From DATIYF01 sp035517775 (lineage in GTDB: Bacteria > Acidobacteriota > Terriglobia > Terriglobales > Acidobacteriaceae), in the NCBI GenBank assembly GCA_035517775.1, contig DATIYF010000089.1, positions 1-64,000 on the forward strand: 64,000 nucleotides of DNA. Direction: 5' to 3'. The notes under the pieces were generated by a model, which was not told where the DNA came from, made no database searches, and worked only from the letters and a program-made list of their open reading frames with translations. The position numbers were made by a program, and so were the translations under genes. Shown piece by piece: positions 49,744 through 58,495 of the stretch. Within the stretch, counting starts at the first letter, position 1. The number at the start of each line of letters is the position of its first letter.

Positions 49744-50628
49744 GTGCAAGACCTGTTAGAAGCCCCCCCGCTTTGCCGGGAAGACGCGCTGTGGTCCGGC
49801 CTCGACTTCACTGTCGCCGATGAGGAAACGTTCGCGCGCGAACAACAGGCGGCGGGCGATTCTGTGCATTTCCACCGCGGCGTGTGGTGGCGGGGGCTGC
49901 GCTATGGCTTCTGCCAGCCCTGTTTTCCCCTGCGCCTCATTGATCATCGGGACGCCTGGCCTCACGGCTTGCGGGCGCCCCTCGGATTCATGCACCTCGC
50001 CCGCCCGGGCTCGCCCGCCAACGCCGTTTACCGCAGCATTGCGCGCGAGCAGGTCCACGCCTACTCGCTCCAGCAGGTGGATAAGAAACGCCGCAACCTG
50101 GTTCGCTCTGCCTTGTCGCGCCTCGAAGTCCGGCCCGTCCAGAGCCTGGCTGAGCTTGCCGCCGAGGGCTACCAGGTGTACCGCAGCTGGCGCGAACGCA
50201 CCGGCTGGGGGCGCAGCAAGGCCCGCCCTCAGGTCTTTAGCTCATGGATCACCAGCGCCTTCCGCCGGCCCAGGCGCTTCGTGCTGGGCGCTTACCTGGA
50301 GGATAAGCTGGTGGCCTTCATGCTGCCTTGCGCCGCGCATAATGTGGCCTTCGTCTCTTTCGTCGCCAGTCATTCCTCGGCTCTTTGGGCGCACCCCAAC
50401 GATGCCCTCTACCATGCCTTCCTCTGCATTGCCCGGCAAACTCCCGGCATCACCACCGCGGATATGGGCCCAGCCTCCAGCAAACCCTCGCTCGATAAAT
50501 TCAAGCTCGATTACGGAGCCATTCGCCAATCGCCCTGCTACGTCTGGATGAATCCTGCCGTCCGCCTTCTCGTCGGCCCGCACATCAAGCAGCGTTATCC
50601 CTGGCTGCAGCTTTCCGCAGCCTGCTAA
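49744..50628 (+). CDS. GNAT-fold acyltransferase-like protein (FemAB/PF13480-type)
   Basis: A 294-residue protein with a GTG start at 49744. Its two-domain layout and C-terminal blocks RFVLGAYLEDKLVAFMLP, LWAHPNDALYHAFLCIARQ and PSLDKFKLDYGAI (the S-x-x-KFK turn) fit the BioF2/FemAB-like GNAT group, in which members transfer acyl or aminoacyl groups to cell-envelope or capsule substrates. Substrate unknown. Its stop overlaps the stop of the facing lpxB gene by 4 bases. Confidence 0.6.
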   Translation: MQDLLEAPPLCREDALWSGLDFTVADEETFAREQQAAGDSVHFHRGVWWRGLRYGFCQPCFPLRLIDHRDAWPHGLRAPLGFMHLARPGSPANAVYRSIAREQVHAYSLQQVDKKRRNLVRSALSRLEVRPVQSLAELAAEGYQVYRSWRERTGWGRSKARPQVFSSWITSAFRRPRRFVLGAYLEDKLVAFMLPCAAHNVAFVSFVASHSSALWAHPNDALYHAFLCIARQTPGITTADMGPASSKPSLDKFKLDYGAIRQSPCYVWMNPAVRLLVGPHIKQRYPWLQLSAAC

Positions 50629-51881
50629 ACGGCCCTGGACATACCCCGCACGCTCAACACCGCCTCGGCCGCGCGCTCCGCCGGATGCGCTCCTCCATTT
50701 CCCCGCAGCCGTGCCTTTACCCCCGCCAGCCCCTCCAGCATCCTGTCCCGTGCCGGGCCGTCGGGAAGAATCTGGTTGAGCTCCGCCACCACCTTGGCCG
50801 CGGTAAAGTCCTGCTGCACCAGTTCCGGCACGACCTCCTCGCCCGCGATCAGGTTGACCATGGCAAAGTGCGAGACCTTCACCCGCCCTCGACCGAGCAG
50901 GTAGGTCAGCGGAGTCACGCGGTAAACCATCACGAAGGGCGTGGCCATCATCGCCGCCTCTACCGTCGCCGTGCCGCTCGCGATAATTCCTGCGCGCGAG
51001 TGATAGAGTGCCGCCAGCGCCTCCGGAACCAGCCGTACCGTAGTCAATTTGGCCAGCAGCGGCTGCAGAAAGCTGCGCTCGAGCGTGGGCGCCATCGGAA
51101 GCACAAATTCATACGCCCGCCCAAACTGGGCCGCGGCCTCGAGCATCGTTGGCAAGTTCATGCCAACTTCCTTCACCCGGCTGCCCGGCATCAGGGTGAT
51201 CCAGTGCTTTTCCGCGTCCAGCCCGTGTTGCCCGGCATACTTGCCCCGGTCGGCCGCCTCGCGCGGCAGGCTGGCGGAAGAAAGCTCGGCCAGCGGATGC
51301 CCCACAAAGGTCGCATCCACCCCGCGCTCGCAAAAGAACTTCTCCTCAAAGGGAAAGATCACCAGCGCCTTGCTGACATTTTTTCTCAGCAGCTTTACCC
51401 GCCCCTGTCGCCATGCCCAGAACTGCGGGGCCACGTAATACACCACTGGAACTCCGCGCTTGCGCATCTCGCGCGCCACCCGCCAGTTGAAGGCCGGCGA
51501 ATCAATCACGATGGCGAGGTCAGGCTTGCGCTTGTCGGCTTCGCCGATCAGCTTGTGAAACAGCCGCCAGATTTTTGGCAGATGACCGAGAATTTCCGTA
51601 ATGCCCACAACTGAAAGATCCTTGGCGTCTACTACGATGTCGCAGCCGGCGGCACGCATCTTTTCGCCGCCGGCGCCGAAGAACTCGATCTCCGGGCCGG
51701 CTTGTGCAGGGGCGGCCGACTTCTGCGGTTTGGCCGCCGGGTCAGGCAGAGTCTCTGTGGGGACAGCCGCCCCCGGCTCTCCGGCGGAGCGAAGCTCCGC
51801 AGTCCGCCGCCGTAGCGCCTCCATCAGCTGCGCGCCATACATCTCCCCCGAAGCCTCGCCGGCTGAAATGAGAATCCGCAC
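50625..51881 (-). CDS. lpxB: Lipid-A-disaccharide synthase
   Basis: LpxB joins two acylated glucosamines in lipid A synthesis at the inner membrane. I place the start at the GTG at 51881 (VRILISAGEASGEMYGAQLM), giving 418 residues; an ATG at 52067 would add 62 low-complexity residues and would overlap the start of the divergent exporter gene. FFGAGGEKMRAAGCDIV, PDLAIVIDSPAFNWRVAREM, YYVAPQFWAWRQGRV, FVGHPLAEL and ITLMPGSRVKEV are family blocks. A Gly/Ala/Pro-rich stretch at residues ~28-62, not normal in LpxB, is encoded by a palindromic repeat. Confidence 0.92.
   Translation of the reverse strand: MRILISAGEASGEMYGAQLMEALRRRTAELRSAGEPGAAVPTETLPDPAAKPQKSAAPAQAGPEIEFFGAGGEKMRAAGCDIVVDAKDLSVVGITEILGHLPKIWRLFHKLIGEADKRKPDLAIVIDSPAFNWRVAREMRKRGVPVVYYVAPQFWAWRQGRVKLLRKNVSKALVIFPFEEKFFCERGVDATFVGHPLAELSSASLPREAADRGKYAGQHGLDAEKHWITLMPGSRVKEVGMNLPTMLEAAAQFGRAYEFVLPMAPTLERSFLQPLLAKLTTVRLVPEALAALYHSRAGIIASGTATVEAAMMATPFVMVYRVTPLTYLLGRGRVKVSHFAMVNLIAGEEVVPELVQQDFTAAKVVAELNQILPDGPARDRMLEGLAGVKARLRGNGGAHPAERAAEAVLSVRGMSRAV
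51756..51800. repeat. TGTGGGGAC palindromic element inside lpxB
   Basis: TGTGGGGACAGCCGCCCCCG followed by GGAGC-GAA-GCTCC (51786-51798). It lies in-frame within lpxB. The same two parts occur at 53238-53289 in the divergent exporter gene. Confidence 0.6.
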
Positions 51882-51929
51882 CGTAGCATTGTAAAGCTCG
51901 CGCTCCGGCCGTCCCCGAGGCACAGCCGG

Positions 51930-51949
51930 TGTGGGGAGAGCCGCCCTCG
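51930..51949 (+). repeat. Partial TGTGGGGAGAGCCGCC element upstream of lpxB
   Basis: TGTGGGGAGAGCCGCCCTCG shares its start with the lpxB and exporter elements and lies in the 184-base divergent region. Confidence 0.45.
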
Positions 51950-52065
51950 ACGGTTCAGTACTGAGCTCTGGCATAGTCTTCGCGGAGGTGGTCTTCCCTG
52001 CTGTTAAAGCTTTTTCATCCTGCGGGCTGCTTCCGCCATCTACTTGAGGTACTCTTTGGTTAACC

Positions 52066-54063
52066 ATGGCCGCTCAGGAAGAAGAGGTTCTCGGGAAAGC
52101 CTATGACAGCCGCCTGATGAAGCGGCTGATCACGTACCTGCGCCCCTATAAGTGGCAGGTGGGACTGGCCCTGGGTTCCATCTTTCTCAAGGCCGGGGCG
52201 GACGTGCTGGGCCCATATCTGACCAAAGTCGCCATTGACCGCTACATGGCGCCGGTGAAGGGGGCGCATTCCTGGCTGGGCGACCACCTGAGCCCACAGC
52301 CGCTGACCGGCGTTGCGCAGATTGCGGCGATTTACGTCAGCCTGCTGGTCTTCGCCTTCCTGCTCGAATTCCTGCAGACCTACTACATGCAGTGGACCGG
52401 GCAGATGGTGATGTTCGACCTGCGCAGCCAGATTTTTCGCCACCTGCAGCGCATGCACATCGGCTTCTACGACAAGAACCCCGTCGGCCGCCTGGTCACG
52501 CGCGTCACCAACGACGTGGATGCGCTGAACGAGATGTTCACTTCGGGCGTGGTTTCGATTTTTGAAGACGCCTTTGTCCTGATCGGGATCATCGCCGTCA
52601 TGCTGCGCATGAACACGCGGCTGGCGCTGATTACCTTTGCCGTGCTGCCGCTGATCGCCTACGCGACCAAGGTTTTCCGCGACCGGGTGCGCGACTCTTA
52701 CCGGCGGATTCGCGTGGCCATTGCCCGCATCAATGCCTACCTGCAGGAGCATGTGAGCGGCATGACAGTTCTGCAGCTCTTCAATCGCGAGGAGCGGGCT
52801 TACCAAAAGTTTTCCGAGGTCAACGCCAGCCACATGGAGGCTTACAAAGATGCCATCCTGGCGTACGCGGTGTACTACCCCGTGGTGGAACTGCTGTCTT
52901 CGGTGGCGATTGCGTGCATCATCTGGTTCGGCGGCATTGAGGTGATGCGGGTCGAGGGAATCCATGCCCCGGCGGTTTTGGCCTCGCACGCCACCCTGGG
53001 CGTGCTGGTCGCCTTCATCCAGTATGCGCAACGCTTCTTCCGGCCGATTCAGGACCTGAGCGAAAAGTACAACATCCTGCAGGCGGCCATGGCTTCGAGC
53101 GAGCGCATCTTCAAGCTGCTGGATACGCCGGCGGAAATCACCTCGCCGGCGGTCACTAGATCGCCGGACGGGCCGGGGCGGATTGAATTTGACCATGTGT
53201 GGTTTGCCTACAGAAACCTCGAGCCCGGCGATGCTGCTGTGGGGACGGAGCTTCGCTCCCTCGGCACGGGGCTGACCCCCGCCCCCACACCGCCAATGCC
53301 GGGCGCGGGCGGGCCCGATTGGGTGCTGCGCGACGTGTCGTTCGCCATCGAACCGGGGGAAACTGCGGCCATCGTGGGCCATACCGGGGCCGGCAAGACC
53401 ACGATCATCTCGCTGCTGATGCGCTTTTACGACGTGCAGAAGGGCGCCATCCGGATTGACGGCGTGGATATCAGGGAAATGGACCTCAATGAGTTGCGCC
53501 GCCGCTTCGGCGTGGTGCTGCAGGATCCGTTCCTGTTCACCGGCACCGTCGAAAGCAATATTCGCCTGGGCACGCAATGGATTGCCGAGGAGGATGTGGA
53601 AAAGGCGGCGGAAGACGTGAACCTGGGCGACTTCATCCGCAGCCTGCCGGGCGGTTTCAAGGAGGAAGTGCGCGAGCGCGGTTCCACCCTTTCGACCGGA
53701 CAGAAGCAGCTGATTTCGTTTGCCCGGGCGCTGGCCCACGATCCGAACATTCTGATTCTGGATGAAGCCACTTCGAGCGTAGATACCGAGACCGAGTTTC
53801 GCGTGCGCGACGCTCTCAGCCGTATGGTGGAAGGGCGCACCTCAGTCATCATTGCCCACCGGCTCTCGACCGTGCAGCGGGCCAGTAAAATTATCGTGAT
53901 GCACAAAGGTCAGTTACGGGAGATGGGCAGCCACCAGGAGCTGCTGGCCGAGCGCGGCATTTACTACAAGCTCTACCAGTTGCAGTACAAAGACCAGGAA
54001 CTGGGTGTGGAGCGGGCACCCTCGCCCGCTAGTCCGGAAGTTACCGCCAGCGCGGACGACTGA
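52066..54063 (+). CDS. ABC exporter, fused membrane and ATPase domains (MsbA-like)
   Basis: A 665-residue type IV ABC half-transporter. Six membrane helices span residues ~30-330, with the coupling region GFYDKNPVGRLVTRVTNDVDALN. The ATPase domain has Walker A GHTGAGKT (438-445), Q-loop VVLQDPFLFTGTV, the signature LSTGQKQL (usual LSGGQ read as LSTGQ), Walker B NILILDEATSSVD and the His switch IIAHRLS. Between strands 1 and 2 of the ATPase domain (residues ~387-417) an extra Pro/Gly-rich loop is encoded by a palindromic repeat. Divergent from lpxB, so lipid A flipping is a good guess, although multidrug export is equally possible for this family. Confidence 0.85.
   Translation: MAAQEEEVLGKAYDSRLMKRLITYLRPYKWQVGLALGSIFLKAGADVLGPYLTKVAIDRYMAPVKGAHSWLGDHLSPQPLTGVAQIAAIYVSLLVFAFLLEFLQTYYMQWTGQMVMFDLRSQIFRHLQRMHIGFYDKNPVGRLVTRVTNDVDALNEMFTSGVVSIFEDAFVLIGIIAVMLRMNTRLALITFAVLPLIAYATKVFRDRVRDSYRRIRVAIARINAYLQEHVSGMTVLQLFNREERAYQKFSEVNASHMEAYKDAILAYAVYYPVVELLSSVAIACIIWFGGIEVMRVEGIHAPAVLASHATLGVLVAFIQYAQRFFRPIQDLSEKYNILQAAMASSERIFKLLDTPAEITSPAVTRSPDGPGRIEFDHVWFAYRNLEPGDAAVGTELRSLGTGLTPAPTPPMPGAGGPDWVLRDVSFAIEPGETAAIVGHTGAGKTTIISLLMRFYDVQKGAIRIDGVDIREMDLNELRRRFGVVLQDPFLFTGTVESNIRLGTQWIAEEDVEKAAEDVNLGDFIRSLPGGFKEEVRERGSTLSTGQKQLISFARALAHDPNILILDEATSSVDTETEFRVRDALSRMVEGRTSVIIAHRLSTVQRASKIIVMHKGQLREMGSHQELLAERGIYYKLYQLQYKDQELGVERAPSPASPEVTASADD
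53238..53289. repeat. TGTGGGG palindromic element inside the exporter gene
   Basis: 52 bases bounded by TGTGGGG (53238-53244) and its complement CCCCACA (53283-53289), with GGAGC-TTC-GCTCC and GGGG-CTGAC-CCCC hairpins within. It is an in-frame insertion that encodes ELRS, the same tetrapeptide as in the lpxB copy. Confidence 0.65.
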
Positions 54064-54167
54064 GCCTGCATTTCCCACCCCGCTCACGGGGGCAACCTGC
54101 GATATTGGCGGCGGAGAGCGGTCTGCTGGCTCGGCGGTGCTGGAAGCGAGTTTCTGACGCCCACCCA

Positions 54168-54204
54168 TTGCACCATTCCCGGTGCAACTGACAAAATCTT
54201 GTCA
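54168..54204. terminator. Two adjacent hairpins after the exporter gene
   Basis: TTGCACC-ATTCCC-GGTGCAA (54168-54187) is followed at once by TGACAA-AATC-TTGTCA (54189-54204). No long U-tract follows, so their role as terminator is uncertain; they could be the left part of the mobile-like cassette. Confidence 0.4.
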
Positions 54205-54322
54205 AGCCCCTCAAAGCGCCAAAATTCTCCCAACCTTATGACTCCGCTGGAAATATAAAGTTATGGTTTATGTCCCATTTCTCCCCGCCAATTTGCTATT
54301 CTGGAGTTATAGAGAAAACAAA

Positions 54323-54352
54323 GGCGCAGGCCCATACGGTCTGCGCCTCTTT
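54323..54352. terminator. Terminator-like hairpin in an AT-rich leader
   Basis: GGCGCAG (54323-54329) and CTGCGCC (54341-54347), then TCTTTCTTT on the plus strand and, on the other strand, TTTGTTTTC. It precedes the broken PD-(D/E)XK frame. Confidence 0.5.
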
Positions 54353-54770
54353 CTTTGCGGGAAGGGGCATCGGAGACCATGGCGCAGCGGGATTTCAGGG
54401 GAGAGTTCGGGCTCCTGAGGACGGGCCCGCCTCGACAACGATGGCTGCGACGTCGTTGTGGATGTCACTGGGGCTTGCTGCGGGTAAAGGTGAAGTCGCA
54501 CTGGGTTGCGCTCAGGCGGGCGGCGGATATCACCTCCGGGCTGATCCTCGCTGGCAGTGTTGTTACCGCCACGATGAAATTGATCGGTTGGTGGCTTACA
54601 TCGCCCCCGAAGTTGTCTGGTATGTCTTTCCACCCCGCGCCTTTCAGGAGATGAAGAGTATGTGCTTGTTTTCGCATCGTGGCCGGAAGAGGGCGGATTT
54701 GGAGCGGTGCGGCGAGACTTGGGCGCCCTCCATGGCGCGAAACGGCCCGGATAATGTGCGTGGCAGACAT
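54330..54770 (+). pseudogene. Remnant of a small PD-(D/E)XK (group I intron endonuclease-like) gene
   Basis: Pieces of one protein appear in three frames. A CDVVVDVTG piece (about 54446-54472) is followed one frame over by LLRVKVKSH (about 54476-54502) and then, in a third frame, by RHDEIDRLVAYIAPEVVWYV, FPPRAFQEMKSMCLFSH and a final GETWAP (about 54565-54730). In order they match the YDxVVD ... RVQVKS ... DEIDFLVAYVxPEDxWYxxP ... YREAW pattern of PDDEXK_5-type proteins (PF11645). At least two frameshifts are needed, so the gene is broken. The 187-codon frame from 54270 is only one part. An AT-rich leader precedes it (54200-54320). Confidence 0.6.
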
Positions 54771-54833
54771 TTACCTTCCCCCGGCTTTCGGCCGAAGTTA
54801 AAATCTGCAGTGTCATCACGCGTGGGGGATTGA

Positions 54834-56792
<1,959 letters not shown>

Positions 56793-56831
56793 GCGTGCCC
56801 CGATGTCTTCCTGAGGTCCTTAGCCAGTACG

Positions 56832-57431
56832 CTACTTCATGCTGCTCTGTTGCATCTCTCCGGAATTCACCTGCTCGGCCTGCTGCAGGTGCGACTGCAA
56901 CGTGGGCAAAGTATCGCTGGCAAAGCTCTTGACGTTGGCATGACCGAAGTTGCTTTCCTGCTGGAAGGCGGCGATGTCGGCCTTGTGGTCCTTCACCATG
57001 TCTTTCATGTAGGCTTTGTCGAACTTTTCGCCAGTAAGCTTTGAGAGCATGGCCCTGGTGGCCTTTTCTTTGGCGCCGGGCTGGCTGGGCAGAGTCACGT
57101 TGTCTTTGGCTGCGACCTGCGCCAACTGTTCATTGGCTTTGCTGTGGTCGGTGATCATGCGCTGGGCGAACTCGCGAACCTCCTGGTTGGAAGAGTTCTT
57201 CAGCGCCAACTGGCCGAGCTGGACTTCCATTTCGCCGCCCTGCGCCGCCTCTTTCATGAATTTCTTATCGGCCAGGGTGAGCGACGAAGAGCTTTTTCCC
57301 ATAGTGTTCATGGTGCCGGCCGTTGCGGGATCGCTTTGCGACATCGAGCTCTGCGCCAGCCCGGCGGGAACGCTGATCAGGAAGCTGAGCGCGCCGAGAG
57401 CAAGAAACCGTCTGATGACTGACATGTGCAA
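56832..57431 (-). CDS. Exported DUF4142 protein
   Basis: A 199-residue protein with a signal peptide (FLALGALSFLISVPAGLA). The mature part is a DUF4142 helical bundle related to ferritin-like folds: LADKKFMKEAAQGGEMEVQLGQLALKNSSNQEVREFAQRMITDHSKANEQL, then KAYMKDMVKDHKADIAAFQQES and ASDTLPTLQSHLQQAE. Its His/Glu positions are of the metal-bundle type, but binding is not shown. ATGs at 57431 and 57425 are both possible. Convergent with acs, with 39 bases between the stops. Confidence 0.85.
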   Translation of the reverse strand: MHMSVIRRFLALGALSFLISVPAGLAQSSMSQSDPATAGTMNTMGKSSSSLTLADKKFMKEAAQGGEMEVQLGQLALKNSSNQEVREFAQRMITDHSKANEQLAQVAAKDNVTLPSQPGAKEKATRAMLSKLTGEKFDKAYMKDMVKDHKADIAAFQQESNFGHANVKSFASDTLPTLQSHLQQAEQVNSGEMQQSSMK

Positions 57432-57783
57432 ACTCCTTTGGGCAGGTAGCCGTTAGGGGCCCCAGCTTCCAGATATAAAGGCGCGAGGGAACAATCGCCA
57501 TCGAACGTGAACTGTAAAGCCGGGATAAAAAGGCCGTATCTGGTTGCAGTCCGCAAAGCCGAGTTTCGATGGCATTAGGCAGGCTTAATGATGGCAGAGT
57601 GAGCCTGCGTGACCGCGGCGGGTTCCCGCGATCAGGCTATGACCGGATTCCACTGGGCTGAAAGCGCCCGGCGGCTGCGAACCCCCGGGAAACACGTCCT
57701 CTTCCTAAAGAACCGGGCAACCCTGCCGATGGAAAACTACGCCAAGCCATCCCTCTGACTCCTGTAGGGAGGAGGAAAGCAAC
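57432..57783 (+). other. Structured leader region of the chemotaxis operon
   Basis: 352 bases without a gene. Candidate sigma28 boxes are at 57515-57540. Downstream come a hairpin AGCCTG ... CGCGG ... CCGCG ... CAGGCT (57602-57638), GGGC-TGAAAGC-GCCC (57656-57669), and TCCCT-N11-AGGGA just before the SD GGAGGAGG. It looks like an ordered RNA leader. I compared it with the c-di-GMP-I riboswitch and could not confirm a match. Confidence 0.4.
57515..57540 (+). promoter_or_regulatory. Candidate sigma28 (FliA) promoter of the chemotaxis operon
   Basis: TAAAGCCG (57515-57522), 10 bases, GCCGTATC (57533-57540), against the consensus TAAAGTTT-N11-GCCGATAA. The -35 TAAA and -10 GCCG cores are exact; the spacer is one short. 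Confidence 0.3.
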
Positions 57784-58128
57784 ATGCAGGCAGCCGGCGT
57801 TTCCCTATCAGAACAGGGTGGTTGGCTGACGCTGCGACTGGAGGGCCAGGCGGGCATGGAAGCCGCCGAACTGCTGCAGCAGCGGCTGCAGGCGGCCGCC
57901 CCCGGGCAAAGTCTGGCCATTGACTGGGGACCTGCTGAGCACGTGCACGGCAGCGTGCTGCAGGTTTTGCTGGCGTTTCGCAATTCCCTGGTGCAGCGCG
58001 GGTTGGCGGTGGCGGTGATCCGCGACAATCCGTCGGTCCGTGAATATTTACGGCTCTCGGGCCTGGGGCAGTATTTCCCTGCCCCGGCCGATGCGCCCGA
58101 ACCTTCGAGCAGGGGCAGTCATGGCTAA
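57784..58128 (+). CDS. STAS-domain protein
   Basis: A 114-residue STAS protein with SD GGAGGAGG. GWLTLRLEGQAGMEAAELLQQRLQAA and SLAIDWGPAEHVHGSVLQVLLAFRNSL match the STAS fold. The usual phosphorylatable Ser lies where SVLQVLL occurs (S-V-L), so partner-switch-type regulation is possible. It opens a chemotaxis operon and its stop overlaps the cheY start by 8 bases. Some chemotaxis systems use STAS proteins as CheY phosphatase or scaffold partners; its exact role here is unknown. Confidence 0.75.
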   Translation: MQAAGVSLSEQGGWLTLRLEGQAGMEAAELLQQRLQAAAPGQSLAIDWGPAEHVHGSVLQVLLAFRNSLVQRGLAVAVIRDNPSVREYLRLSGLGQYFPAPADAPEPSSRGSHG

Positions 58129-58486
58129 GAAAGCACTCATCGTGGATGACTCGGTCACCATGCGGCAAATGATCTCTTTCACCCTGAAGGAAGCGCAGTT
58201 CGAGGTGCAGGAGGCGGAAAACGGCGCCGACGCGCTGAAGAAGCTGGACGGCGGCATTCCCGACCTGATTCTTACCGACCTGAATATGCCGGTGATGGAC
58301 GGCATCACGTTCATCAAGAATGCGCGGGCGCTGAACGGGGCGAAATACATTCCCATCCTCATGCTGACCACAGAAAGCCAGGCGGAAAAAAAGGCGGAGG
58401 GCAAAGCGGCCGGAGCCACGGGATGGATCGTGAAGCCGTTCGATCCGCCCAAGCTTCTGGCCGTGATCGGCAAGGTGTTGCCTTGA
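58121..58486 (+). CDS. cheY: Chemotaxis response regulator CheY
   Basis: A 121-residue stand-alone receiver from the ATG at 58121. LIVDDSVTMRQMI has the acidic pair D9-D10, LTDLNMPVMDG the phospho-acceptor D53, MLTTESQ the T83/T84 switch and GWIVKPFDP the K105. All key residues are present, so it should be phosphorylated by the CheA next to it and act on a motor or other effector. Longer frames upstream overlap the STAS gene and are not used. Confidence 0.9.
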   Translation: MAKKALIVDDSVTMRQMISFTLKEAQFEVQEAENGADALKKLDGGIPDLILTDLNMPVMDGITFIKNARALNGAKYIPILMLTTESQAEKKAEGKAAGATGWIVKPFDPPKLLAVIGKVLP

Positions 58487-58495
58487 GGCCGCGCC

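Noticed and set aside
51882..52067. 62-residue N-terminal extension of LpxB from the ATG at 52067
   Set aside because: Low-complexity, carries part of a repeat, overlaps the ATG of the divergent gene and leaves no promoter space. The GTG at 51881 begins exactly at the family N-terminus.
52060..53739. 559-codon open frame on the minus strand
   Set aside because: Antisense to the ABC exporter, which has every ABC motif; also would overlap the lpxB start.
54270..54833. Intact 187-codon gene
   Set aside because: Only its middle matches the PD-(D/E)XK pattern; the remaining conserved pieces lie in the other two frames, so a broken gene explains the region better than an intact novel one.
57640..57770. 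c-di-GMP-I riboswitch
   Set aside because: GGGCAACCC and ACGCCAAGCCA recall pieces of the GEMM motif, but the order, the GGCAAACC core and the GNRA-capped stem could not be matched. A covariance search would decide.
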